From NCBI RefSeq assembly GCF_000737765.1, contig NZ_JPRI01000010.1, forward strand, positions 186,001-250,000: a stretch of 64,000 bases of DNA, given 5' to 3'. Below the pieces are notes generated by a model that was not told the DNA's origin, searched no databases, and saw nothing but the letters and a program-made list of their open reading frames with translations. This stretch comes from Chryseobacterium vrystaatense. Its GTDB lineage: Bacteria; Bacteroidota; Bacteroidia; Flavobacteriales; Weeksellaceae. The position numbers and the translations under genes were made by a program. How positions within the stretch are numbered: the first letter of the stretch is position 1; every line of letters starts with the position of its first letter. Shown here in pieces: positions 8,856 through 15,645 of this stretch.

Positions 8856-9248
8856 ATGCCGGATATGCAAAAAGAAAAATTACGCGTCATCAGAAAACAA
8901 AAAGGCTATACTCAGCAGCAGGTAGCTGATATTATCGCAACTGATGTATCCAACTACAGCAGAAAAGAAAGCGGTGATGTAAAGATCATCAGGGACGAAT
9001 GGGACAAAATTGCCCGTTTCCTCGATGTTAATGTTGAAGAAATTTATGAAGATGAGGAAGCGAAAGTAGTTATTAATTATGACCATCCTGTATTTAATGA
9101 CAGTTCTTCCGGAAATGGAACAATGAATCAGTTTAATAATATTCCGGGATCTATTATCAAGAATCTACAGGATTATATCGCTCTATTGAAAGAGGAAAAT
9201 GAAAAATTAAAAGAAGAATTAAGAACTCCCAGCAGAGGAAGAAAATAA
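8856..9248 (+). CDS. XRE-family transcriptional regulator
   Basis: A small DNA-binding protein, about 130 aa from the chosen ATG at 8856 (an ATG at 8865 is also possible; longer in-frame upstream sequence reads like spacer DNA). Residues 5-60 form a Cro/C1-type helix-turn-helix: LRVIRKQKGYTQQQVADII, then VSNYSRKESG. After a linker, the C-terminus carries a short coiled-coil stretch (IALLKEENEKLKEELR) likely to support dimerization. Such regulators are common single genes in Chryseobacterium. It lies 104 bp after the membrane cluster and has its own terminator, so it is probably a separate unit. Its target is unknown. Confidence 0.8.
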   Translation: MPDMQKEKLRVIRKQKGYTQQQVADIIATDVSNYSRKESGDVKIIRDEWDKIARFLDVNVEEIYEDEEAKVVINYDHPVFNDSSSGNGTMNQFNNIPGSIIKNLQDYIALLKEENEKLKEELRTPSRGRK

Positions 9249-9250
9249 CA

Positions 9251-9269
9251 GTGGATTTTGAAAATCCAC
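9251..9269. repeat. Perfect inverted repeat after the XRE gene
   Basis: GTGGATTTT and AAAATCCAC separated by one base, beginning 2 bp after the XRE stop codon. There is no T tract. It could be an operator or an mRNA 3'-end structure. Confidence 0.5.
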
Positions 9270-9288
9270 CTGCTAATTTATATATTGT

Positions 9289-9323
9289 AAATGCCCTGAA
9301 TACTCATCCGTATTTAGGGCATT
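9289..9323 (+). terminator. Intrinsic terminator of the XRE gene
   Basis: Long arms AAATGCCCTGAATAC and GTATTTAGGGCATTT with one mismatch and a 6-nt loop, followed by T residues. Confidence 0.85.
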
Positions 9324-9454
9324 TTTATTTGTAGCAATATACTGGATGTACTTTTTTAACTCCCCCGCATTTTTGCGGTAAAAATCCACCTCTTCATAGA
9401 AAGGGAATTGTGATCCGACTTCTACTGGTTGAAATATGAAATAATATTTTTTTT

Positions 9455-9481
9455 GGTTCCGGCGGCTTCGCCGCCGGAACC
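9455..9481. other. Perfect 12-bp GC-rich hairpin
   Basis: GGTTCCGGCGGC and GCCGCCGGAACC around a TTC loop (the inner CTTCG reads as a stable UUCG-type tetraloop). It lies 4 bp beyond the stop codon of the minus-strand hydrolase. On the minus strand the stem is followed by A residues rather than T, so it is not a textbook terminator. Its GC content stands out against the surrounding DNA. Confidence 0.7.
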
Positions 9482-9485
9482 ATCT

Positions 9486-10280
9486 TTATAATTTTTCAAT
9501 GGCCTTCAGAATTTCTTCTTTATTATTGACCAATCCCTGCAGGTGATCTCCTTTTGACTGTATGAATACTTTCGCTCCGGAAGTATTATCAAAAACCAAT
9601 TTCCCCTGTTCCAACGGAACTGTTTTATCATCTCCTCCATGAATGATAAGTACAGGAAGTTTTCCTAAAGCTTTTACATCTTCCTTAGCTGCGTATGGAG
9701 AAACCATTGACTGGAGGATAAAATCTTTATATTGAGGGGCAAAGTGAGCTGCAATATCCGTAAAAGAAGCCATCGGACAATCCAGAATAAGACCTGAAAT
9801 TTTAGAAACATTATCTTTTGCAAGGTGAGCTGCAATCTGAGTTCCCAAAGAAGCACCGTAGAGGTACACTTTTGTATTTTTAATGTCGGATTTTTTCATC
9901 AGCTCATCAAAGAACTTCTGGCCGTCCTCCGCCACATTTTTATGAGAAGGTTTACCTGTTGATAATCCATATCCTCTGAAGTCGATCATTACAACCTGAT
10001 ATCCGGCATCTACCAAAGGTTTGGTCATGAACTGATAGGTGGTTACGTTTCCTGCAGCACCATGAAAATAGAAAATTGTTTTCTTTGGGCTTGTTATCTT
10101 AGGTTTTGCGATAAAAGCTGTAATGGTATCTTTATCTACAGAAAAACTGACCTGTTCAGGTGTTTTAAACTCAAAAGGTTTCATTTCTTTGCTGGGCTGA
10201 TAAAATTTATCATCCATTTGTGCATTTGAAAATACCGCAATAAAAAGAAACAGTAACGAGAAGATTGACATTGGTTTCAT
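9486..10280 (-). CDS. Secreted alpha/beta hydrolase
   Basis: A 264-aa serine hydrolase with a cleavable signal peptide (about residues 1-20, ending FSNAQ), so it is exported to the periplasm or beyond. The fold is clear: oxyanion strand FYFHGAAGN, nucleophile elbow GASLG with Ser144, acid in HGGDDKTVP, and a C-terminal histidine in SKGDHLQG. This pattern matches the BEM46/ABHD13-like subgroup of alpha/beta hydrolases. The substrate, probably an ester, cannot be told. It appears monocistronic, with a -7 box 25 bp upstream and a GC-rich hairpin immediately after the stop. Confidence 0.88.
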   Translation of the reverse strand: MKPMSIFSLLFLFIAVFSNAQMDDKFYQPSKEMKPFEFKTPEQVSFSVDKDTITAFIAKPKITSPKKTIFYFHGAAGNVTTYQFMTKPLVDAGYQVVMIDFRGYGLSTGKPSHKNVAEDGQKFFDELMKKSDIKNTKVYLYGASLGTQIAAHLAKDNVSKISGLILDCPMASFTDIAAHFAPQYKDFILQSMVSPYAAKEDVKALGKLPVLIIHGGDDKTVPLEQGKLVFDNTSGAKVFIQSKGDHLQGLVNNKEEILKAIEKL

Positions 10281-10304
10281 AAGTTTTTGTTTTATTTATG
10301 AACC

Positions 10305-10312
10305 AAAGGTAT
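10305..10312 (-). promoter_or_regulatory. Probable -7 box of the hydrolase gene (TACCTTTG)
   Basis: An exact TAnnTTTG match on the minus strand, 24 bp before the ATG. No TTG is found at the usual -33 distance. Confidence 0.45.
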
Positions 10313-10387
10313 TGCGATCCTTAGCAGGTTAAAAAAAAAAGACGACGGAAAGGTGAATACAATCGACCGAATGGTAGATTTACGGGA

Positions 10388-10690
10388 TTAAAGTTCCTCT
10401 AAGGGATTCCAAAACAGTTTTTTAAAATCTTTTATTCTCAAATTTTCAACAGTAATCCCTTCTGCTTCCAGCCTTTTTTGAAATTCAGGGACAGATAATA
10501 CTCCCGAACTGGATATTACACGGTGCGCAGGGACATCCTCAGGACATCCTCCCATTGCTTTTCCTACATGGCGGGAATGATTGGGATAGCCCACCGCTTT
10601 AGCTATAGCTCCATAAGAGGAAACTCTTCCTTTCGGAATAAGTCTTGTGATCTCGTAAATCTGTTGTTTGAAAATTTCGTCCATAGCCAA
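10388..10690 (-). CDS. Alkyltransferase-like protein (MGMT/Ogt fold, no active cysteine)
   Basis: A 100-aa protein with the DNA-binding domain of O6-alkylguanine-DNA alkyltransferases: the helix-turn-helix segment GRVSSYGAIAKAVGYP and the arginine-finger region HSRHVGKAM. The catalytic PCHR motif reads PAHR, so the acceptor cysteine is replaced by alanine. This is the hallmark of alkyltransferase-like (ATL) proteins, which bind alkylated guanine and hand the lesion to nucleotide excision repair instead of repairing it directly. Length and single-domain layout fit ATLs. It is monocistronic on the minus strand. The start is ATG at 10690, with an alternative ATG at 10684. Confidence 0.88.
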   Translation of the reverse strand: MAMDEIFKQQIYEITRLIPKGRVSSYGAIAKAVGYPNHSRHVGKAMGGCPEDVPAHRVISSSGVLSVPEFQKRLEAEGITVENLRIKDFKKLFWNPLEEL

Positions 10691-10802
10691 TACCTCTGTT
10701 TAATTTCAATGAAAAATATAGCCTAAATTAAGTTTACATCTTCTTTTGCATCATTTTTGAACTGCTAGTTATTCAATGATGTTTCATTTTAAATATAAAG
10801 AT

Positions 10803-10949
10803 ATGAAAAAATCATTTTTCAGACTGCTGAACGCAGTGAATAAAAAGATGCTCCCAAAATTGAGCAGTAAAGATCCGAACAGTCTTACCAAGATTGAGAA
10901 AGGAATTTTGGCCTACCGTTATTTTGTGCTGGTGAATTCCCTTGACTGA
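10803..10949 (+). CDS. Small conserved-looking protein of 48 aa
   Basis: An ATG-to-TGA frame of 48 codons starting MKKSFFRLLNAVNKKMLPKL and ending VLVNSLD. It is basic and amphipathic with a hydrophobic C-terminal part (GILAYRYFVLV). I recall similar approximately 50-aa proteins of unknown role, sometimes labelled SsrA-binding protein, in Flavobacteriia; this is memory, not a search. Its stop codon runs directly into the GC-rich structured element at 10950-11070, which is unusual. It is too short for automated length cut-offs but has plausible codon use. Confidence 0.65.
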   Translation: MKKSFFRLLNAVNKKMLPKLSSKDPNSLTKIEKGILAYRYFVLVNSLD

Positions 10950-11070
10950 TCTCCGCGTGAGGGATATGGAGGGCGCGAACGGTAGTGAGCGGTACATCGT
11001 ACCGGAACGAAGTGGAGCCCGGAGCAGCCCGACCCCCCTTTGGGATTTAGGAACGGCGGGGGACACGCAC
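10950..11070 (+). ncRNA. GC-rich structured element behind the 48-aa gene
   Basis: About 120 bp of clearly higher GC than its surroundings, beginning at the stop codon of the small gene (CCGCGTGAGGGATATGG). It has internal complementarity (CGGTAC / GTACCG with a 3-nt loop at 10990-11004), a GAGCCCGGAGCAGCCCGACC stretch, and a C-run pairing with a later G-run (CCCCCC ... GGCGGGGG). GAGGGAT-type elements of this kind recur in Flavobacteriia as I recall, and the Rfam Flavo-1 motif is a candidate. Whether it is an RNA gene, a 3'-UTR structure or a mobile repeat is open. Confidence 0.45.
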
Positions 11071-11163
11071 TTATTTTTGCATAAGTATGGATGATGAATA
11101 CGTCATTCGATTCTGTTTTGAAGTGAGATTTCTTCGTTATGCTCGCCATAACGGGTTAAAAAA

Positions 11164-11188
11164 AACGCTTCAAATACATTGAAGCGTT
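11164..11188 (-). terminator. Terminator of the deoxyhypusine-synthase-like gene
   Basis: A 10-bp stem AACGCTTCAA / TTGAAGCGTT, followed on the minus strand by eight T residues. Confidence 0.9.
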
Positions 11189-11212
11189 CGTATCTTTATA
11201 AGAAGGTTATTC

Positions 11213-12187
11213 TTAAGAATTTTCTAAGATGTAAGAGAACATCAATGGTGCACAGATGGTTGCATCACTTTCAACGATAAATTTCGGTGTAGTGATATCC
11301 AGTTTACCCCAAGTGATTTTCTCATTTGGAACTGCTCCAGAATATGAACCGTAAGATGTTGTAGAATCTGAAATCTGACAGAAATAAGACCAGAAAGGAA
11401 CGTCATGCATTTCCATATCCTGATAAAGCATCGGCACTACACAGATTGGGAAATCTCCGGCGATACCTCCTCCGATCTGGAAGAAACCAACTCCTTTTCC
11501 AGCTGAATTTTTAGTATACCAGTCTGCAAGATACATCATGTATTCGATCCCTGATTTCATCGTTGTTGCGGTAAGCTCACCTTTGATACAGTAAGAAGCA
11601 AAGATATTACCCATAGTAGAGTCTTCCCATCCCGGAACTACAATCGGAAGGTTTTTCTCAGCTGCAGCGATCATCCATGAGTTTTCTCTTGGAATTTCAT
11701 AATACTGCTCAAGCACTCCTGAAAGGATCATTTTATACATGAATTCGTGCGGGAAATAACGCTCACCTTTAGCTTCTGCATCTTTCCAAATATCTACGAT
11801 ATGCTTCTGAAGTCTTCTGAAAGCTTCTTCTTCAGGGATACATGTATCTGTAACTCTGTTTAATCCTCTTTCCAATAAAGCCCACTCATCCTGTGCTGTC
11901 AAATCTCTGTAGTGAGGAACTCTCTCGTAGTGAGAGTGTGCCACAAGATTCATCAGATCTTCTTCAAGGTTAGCTCCTGTACAAGAGATAAAATCAACTT
12001 TCCCCTGACGGATCATTTCTGCAAGAATCTTTCCCAATTCAGCAGTAGACATCGCCCCTGCCAAAGTGATCATCATTTTTCCGCCATCTTTAAGATGTGC
12101 AACATACCCTTTAGATGCATCTACCAAGGCAGCAGCATTGAAGTGCAGGTAATATTTCTCTATAAATTCAGAAATCGGTTTGCTCAT
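11213..12187 (-). CDS. Deoxyhypusine synthase-like protein
   Basis: A 324-aa member of the deoxyhypusine/homospermidine synthase superfamily, NAD-dependent enzymes that move an aminobutyl group from spermidine. Family blocks are visible: LAGAMSTAELGKILAEMI, ISCTGANLEEDLMNL, VPGWEDSTMGNIF, and the glycine loop GGGIAGDF. In eukaryotic enzymes the loop reads GGGVVKHH, with the aminobutyl-carrying lysine; here the lysine position is glycine, so hypusine-type chemistry is unlikely. Bacteroidota carry such homologues, thought to act in polyamine metabolism. The start at 12187 (MSKPISEF) was chosen because an excellent promoter ends 14 bp upstream of it; an in-frame ATG 57 bp earlier would include the promoter. 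Confidence 0.85.
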   Translation of the reverse strand: MSKPISEFIEKYYLHFNAAALVDASKGYVAHLKDGGKMMITLAGAMSTAELGKILAEMIRQGKVDFISCTGANLEEDLMNLVAHSHYERVPHYRDLTAQDEWALLERGLNRVTDTCIPEEEAFRRLQKHIVDIWKDAEAKGERYFPHEFMYKMILSGVLEQYYEIPRENSWMIAAAEKNLPIVVPGWEDSTMGNIFASYCIKGELTATTMKSGIEYMMYLADWYTKNSAGKGVGFFQIGGGIAGDFPICVVPMLYQDMEMHDVPFWSYFCQISDSTTSYGSYSGAVPNEKITWGKLDITTPKFIVESDATICAPLMFSYILENS

Positions 12188-12201
12188 TTTTTTAATTTTT
12201 G

Positions 12202-12230
12202 CAAAGATAAAACTTAAAAACGGAATGCAA
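12202..12230 (-). promoter_or_regulatory. Bacteroidota-type promoter of the DHS-like gene
   Basis: On the minus strand: TTG (12228-12230), an 18-bp spacer, then TATCTTTG (12202-12209), a full match to the TTG / TAnnTTTG consensus, 14 bp from the chosen ATG. Confidence 0.7.
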
Positions 12231-12364
12231 CATGAGTCCTTCAAGAAACTCCTGTCTGGGCATTCTTTTTTAACAAATGATAAAAAATCATCTTAAAATT
12301 TACTTTTATATCAAAAGTACAGCCACAAGAGGGCTATACTTTATTAACTATTGTTTACCTATTG

Positions 12365-12745
12365 TTATCCTGCCCAGGCTTCCACCTTTAAGATCTCAAT
12401 TTTTCTCTCTCCTTCTTTAAAAGGCCAATCGATAACATCCCCAACTTTATACCCAACGGTGGCAAGAGCAATATCCGACAGGATGGAATGTTTATTTTTT
12501 GCAGGTTTAGCCTTTGCAGAAGCAACGAAAATATATTCATGTTCAAAATCCTGAGTATGGTCTTTGATGGTTACCTTTCTGTCCACAGTCACAACATCTT
12601 CCGGAAGATCTCTTCTGAGTACCTGTTTGGCTTTCCTCAATTCTTCCGTGAGTCTTTTCTCTTCAAGGATGCTTACCTTTTTTCTTCTGAGGGTATCTTT
12701 AATAGCATCATAGATTCCTGTGGTTACAATAATATGATCGGACAT
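12365..12745 (-). CDS. GreA/GreB-family elongation factor (Rnk-like)
   Basis: A 126-aa protein with a short N-terminal helical segment (RRKKVSILEEKRLTEELRKAKQ) and a C-terminal FKBP-like Gre domain (VTIKDHTQDFEHEYIFV, then HSILSDIALATVGYKVGDVIDW). The Gre domain binds RNA polymerase near the secondary channel. The N-terminal helical part is much shorter than the GreA coiled coil, so it may resemble Rnk-type competitors of GreA/DksA rather than a true cleavage factor. It is a single gene on the minus strand. The family is sure; the role is inferred. Confidence 0.85.
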   Translation of the reverse strand: MSDHIIVTTGIYDAIKDTLRRKKVSILEEKRLTEELRKAKQVLRRDLPEDVVTVDRKVTIKDHTQDFEHEYIFVASAKAKPAKNKHSILSDIALATVGYKVGDVIDWPFKEGERKIEILKVEAWAG

Positions 12746-13090
12746 GTTCTAATTCTTTTTTTAATTGATGGATGCAGTAATACCCAGTGATCCAATGCGG
12801 GATAAAGACCTGTTTAGTCTTTTCGCCGTAGACAACTGCAAAAAATAATATGTAAAATTACCGGAATACTTTCCCTGTCGTGGATCCTGACAGGGCTTAA
12901 TTAATAAAGTCCTTGGAACTTTTAAGAAAAGAATCTGTATGTAAGTACAGCAACGACAGCAAAAGGCCATTAGAGTGGCAATCTGCAGATAAAGAAATAG
13001 TTGCTGTCATATTTTATAATAATATTATTAATACCCTAAGATACTCATTTTTTTTGACCTGCAAAACACATCACCCTATTCTGCTGCTTT
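12746..13090. other. Intergenic region without a recognisable gene
   Basis: About 345 bp. The only structure noted is an inverted repeat CCCTGTC / GACAGGG (12874-12896) with a 9-nt loop and no T tract. No family-like protein is visible in either strand; this could be decayed sequence. Confidence 0.5.
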
Positions 13091-13483
13091 CTAAAATTTA
13101 AATTTCCTGTTTTCTTTCTTATCGGAAATTTTCTTTTTGGTGTCCAGTCTTTTCTGCTTCTGGTTTTTCGAAGGTTTGGTTGGGACTCTTTTCTTGGGAA
13201 CAATGAGCGCTTTATTTACGATTTCAATAATTTTTTCAATCGCTTTATTTTTGTTCATCAGCTGGGTTCTGCTTTCCGAAACGGTGAGAAACATATAGCC
13301 TTCAGCATTGATCCTGTTTTTTAGTTTAGTCTGGATCAGTTCCTTTTGATCATCATGAAAAAATTCGGACTCAGCGACAAGCCAAAGAACCGTCACAGAA
13401 GTTTCCACTTTATTCACATTCTGCCCACCTGCCCCACTGCTGCGGGAAGTTTTGAAACTGAGTTCTTTTGAAAAGTCTTTCAT
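13091..13483 (-). CDS. arfB: Alternative ribosome-rescue factor ArfB (peptidyl-tRNA hydrolase)
   Basis: A 130-aa class-I-release-factor homologue lacking the codon-recognition domain. The catalytic GGQ motif is in SSGAGGQNVNKVET (GGQ at residues 19-21), and the C-terminus is a lysine/arginine-rich tail (KNQKQKRLDTKKKISDKKEN) that in ArfB enters the empty mRNA channel of stalled ribosomes. It hydrolyses peptidyl-tRNA on non-stop complexes. It begins 37 bp after menE on the same strand and is probably cotranscribed with it. Confidence 0.94.
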   Translation of the reverse strand: MKDFSKELSFKTSRSSGAGGQNVNKVETSVTVLWLVAESEFFHDDQKELIQTKLKNRINAEGYMFLTVSESRTQLMNKNKAIEKIIEIVNKALIVPKKRVPTKPSKNQKQKRLDTKKKISDKKENRKFKF

Positions 13484-13520
13484 GATTTAATGAATGGATT
13501 AAAAGGGTAAAGATAAAATA

Positions 13521-14552
13521 TTATAGCCCTGCCTCTATTATTTTATGTAATTCCATCCGGTTTACTTTGCCATTTGGAGTTCTTGGGATATTTTCAGTGA
13601 AAACAATTTTCTTGGGTTTGTGGAAGCTTTTTTCAAAATCAATTTCCAATATTTTTTTAATCAGATCTGTAGATTCTTCTCCTTCAATGACCAGTATTAA
13701 TTTCTGACCGAGGCTTTCATCTTTTATGCCGACAAATATCGCTTCATTTGGAATTTCTTTTTTGACCAGAATTTCTAAGCTTTCGGGAAAAATTTTTGCC
13801 CCGCCTGAATTAATGACATTGTCAATTCTTCCCAAAAATTTAAACTGTTTTTCGTTTTTAATTTCAACTAAATCATTAGTCTGCAGTACCTCAGCATTTA
13901 CATTTGGTGCAAAAATCTTCAGACAGCCTCTTTCGTCCAAAGAAATTGAAACATTTTCAAAAACAGTGAAGTAATCTTCCTGTTTGGGCATAAGTTCTTT
14001 TAAAGCAATATGGGAAAGGGTTTCAGACATTCCATACGTTTCAAAAATACGGTTTGAACTGGAAAGGTTCCTTTTAGCTAAGATTTTATCCTTCAGATTT
14101 TCGGAAACCGCAGCTCCCCCGATGATCAGATTTTTTATTAAATGCAGTTTGTCGAGAGAATTTTCGACCTGAAGCGGAGTCATTGCACAGAAATCTATTT
14201 CTTCATCCAAATCTTCTGCCGGTTTAAGAGACGGTTCTGCAGAAATTAACTTTAATTTTCTTTCAATTGAACGAACCAGCATCATTTTACCGGAAATATA
14301 TTCTACAGGAAGAACGATCAATGCTCTATCTCCTTCTTTTAAACCTAAAAAATTACAGGTCATCACAGCAGAATTGAGCATTTTCTTTTTTTCGATTTCA
14401 AAAATTTTAGGGACACCTGTGGAACCGGAGGTCTGCACTTTTACGGTATGTCCATCGGAAAACCATTCATCCAAAAAAAATTTGATTTTATGTTCGAAAT
14501 CCGTTTGAAAGGATAAATTATTAATATTGAGATTCTTGAAGTCTACCAGCAT
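13521..14552 (-). CDS. menE: AMP-binding acyl-CoA synthetase, probably o-succinylbenzoate-CoA ligase
   Basis: A 343-aa ANL-superfamily adenylating enzyme. The phosphate-binding loop TSGSTGVPK is at residues 41-49, the A5-type motif ETYGMSET in the middle, GRIDNVINSGGAKIFPE marks the hinge, and the catalytic lysine is in TPNGKVNR near the end. It lacks much of the usual N-terminal domain; this short form is typical of MenE in Flavobacteriia, where menaquinone is the respiratory quinone. MenE converts o-succinylbenzoate to its CoA thioester. No other men gene lies nearby, so the specific assignment rests on length and family. Confidence 0.78.
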   Translation of the reverse strand: MLVDFKNLNINNLSFQTDFEHKIKFFLDEWFSDGHTVKVQTSGSTGVPKIFEIEKKKMLNSAVMTCNFLGLKEGDRALIVLPVEYISGKMMLVRSIERKLKLISAEPSLKPAEDLDEEIDFCAMTPLQVENSLDKLHLIKNLIIGGAAVSENLKDKILAKRNLSSSNRIFETYGMSETLSHIALKELMPKQEDYFTVFENVSISLDERGCLKIFAPNVNAEVLQTNDLVEIKNEKQFKFLGRIDNVINSGGAKIFPESLEILVKKEIPNEAIFVGIKDESLGQKLILVIEGEESTDLIKKILEIDFEKSFHKPKKIVFTENIPRTPNGKVNRMELHKIIEAGL

Positions 14553-14604
14553 GATTATATCAAATAAAAAGTCGTGTAAATTTAAAAAAAAGTTTAAAAA
14601 GTTC

Positions 14605-14634
14605 TTGTATCTATCGAAAAAAGCTGTAAATTTG
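14605..14634 (+). promoter_or_regulatory. Promoter of tRNA-Gln copy 1
   Basis: TTG (14605-14607), a 19-bp spacer, TAAATTTG (14627-14634), then 18 bp to the tRNA 5' end. The same layout occurs before copy 2. Confidence 0.78.
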
Positions 14635-14652
14635 CATCACCAAAATAAAAAC

Positions 14653-14723
14653 AGACCCATGGTGTAACGGTAGCACTCTGGTTTTTGGTACCATCAGTTG
14701 GGGTTCGAATCCCTGTGGGTCTA
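14653..14723 (+). tRNA. tRNA-Gln (anticodon UUG), copy 1
   Basis: A cloverleaf of 71 nt: acceptor arms AGACCCA / TGGGTCT with discriminator A, D-arm GTG/CAC, anticodon loop TTTTGGT giving UUG, and T-arm with GGTTCGAATCC. CCA is not encoded. It is followed by its own terminator. Confidence 0.95.
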
Positions 14724-14734
14724 CAATTTATTTT

Positions 14735-14760
14735 AAACCATTTGATTTTTCAAATGGTTT
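14735..14760 (+). terminator. Terminator after tRNA-Gln copy 1
   Basis: An 11-bp stem AAACCATTTGA / TCAAATGGTTT followed by T residues. Confidence 0.85.
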
Positions 14761-14924
14761 TTTTGTTATATAATGTCAAAGCTTTTAACTATTCTGTCGT
14801 CTGTAACCTAACGAAGGTATTCAAAAAAATACAGGTATCTTATAAAAACAAAACTTAACTGCTAAGAACATAGACTATTACCTGTTTCAGGCTAAAAAAC
14901 ACCCTACTTTTTTTCGGGAGAGTC

Positions 14925-14954
14925 TTGCCTGTAAAGAAAAAAATTGTAAATTTG
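14925..14954 (+). promoter_or_regulatory. Promoter of tRNA-Gln copy 2
   Basis: TTG (14925-14927), a 19-bp spacer, TAAATTTG (14947-14954), then 17 bp to the tRNA. It is almost identical in plan to copy 1. Confidence 0.78.
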
Positions 14955-14971
14955 CAGCATCAAAATAAAAC

Positions 14972-15042
14972 AGACCCATGGTGTAACGGTAGCACTCTGG
15001 TTTTTGGTACCATCAGTTGGGGTTCGAATCCCTGTGGGTCTA
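14972..15042 (+). tRNA. tRNA-Gln (anticodon UUG), copy 2
   Basis: Identical over 71 nt to the copy 319 bp upstream, including the anticodon loop. The upstream promoter and the CAAAATAAAA leader are also conserved, so the whole transcription unit was duplicated in tandem. Confidence 0.95.
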
Positions 15043-15043
15043 C

Positions 15044-15069
15044 AAACCATCCTTTTCTAAGGATGGTTT
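15044..15069 (+). terminator. Terminator after tRNA-Gln copy 2
   Basis: An 11-bp stem AAACCATCCTT / AAGGATGGTTT followed by TTTTTG. The stem sequence differs from the terminator of copy 1. Confidence 0.85.
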
Positions 15070-15202
15070 TTGTTTTTATAAAGTGATCGATTTTTAATTC
15101 AAACTCTTCACCATATTCGCAGAGGAAGAGGCAAAGTCCTACAATGCATTTTTCATTTAATTCTATAAAACTATTGAACAGAATCATATTAGATGAAAGA
15201 AT

Positions 15203-15634
15203 CTACAAATTTTTATACCGAAAAGGAATTTTCACAATATCAATTACCTTTTCACCGCGACTATTTTTTCCGGCAGTCCATTGTATTTTATCGGTAGCTT
15301 TTGCTGCAGCTGTCTTCACCTCATCATTAAAAATATCATTTTTTCCATAAGTAGAAATATTCAAAACATTTCCGTCACTATCGATTTTAAGAATGATTTG
15401 TGTATCTAATTTTTGTGATAAAGACTTTAATGCCTCTTTATTCAAATTCTCTTCAACTTTTTTCACAAAAGCTTTATTTCCACCCGGAAACTGAGCCGGA
15501 AAAGTAATAGTTGGCGGAGGTGGAACAGAAAGATCCTGTGGCTGTCTGGATGCATATTGATCCCCGATCTTCTTATTTTGAGAGAAAGCTGCTGTTCCAA
15601 TACAAACGAACGATATTAATATCAATTTTTTCAT
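15203..15634 (-). CDS. Secreted TonB C-terminal-domain-like protein
   Basis: A 143-aa protein with a signal peptide (about residues 1-19, ending AAFSQ), a proline-rich stretch (VPPPPTITFP), and a TonB-C-terminus-like domain beginning FPGGNKAFVKKVEENLNKEA and continuing with the usual beta strands (TQIILKIDSDGNV, VIDIVKIPFRYKNL). It lacks the N-terminal transmembrane anchor of a true TonB, so it should be free in the periplasm. Such stand-alone TonB-C domains are frequent in Bacteroidota. It follows the hdeD-like gene by 11 bp and is probably cotranscribed with it. Confidence 0.75.
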   Translation of the reverse strand: MKKLILISFVCIGTAAFSQNKKIGDQYASRQPQDLSVPPPPTITFPAQFPGGNKAFVKKVEENLNKEALKSLSQKLDTQIILKIDSDGNVLNISTYGKNDIFNDEVKTAAAKATDKIQWTAGKNSRGEKVIDIVKIPFRYKNL

Positions 15635-15645
15635 ATCTTCTTTAT

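Noticed and set aside
10812..11149. Minus-strand frames of 70-85 codons across the GC-rich element behind the 48-aa gene
   Set aside because: They exist because the GC-rich element has few stop codons; compositions are Arg/Pro-rich and they oppose a more plausible small gene.
12913..13101. 62-codon plus-strand frame between the Gre-family gene and arfB
   Set aside because: Composition is unlike neighbours, it overlaps the arfB stop on the other strand, and it has no recognisable domain.
14960..15187. Minus-strand frame overlapping tRNA-Gln copy 2
   Set aside because: It is largely the antisense of the tRNA; the cloverleaf and promoter explain the sequence.
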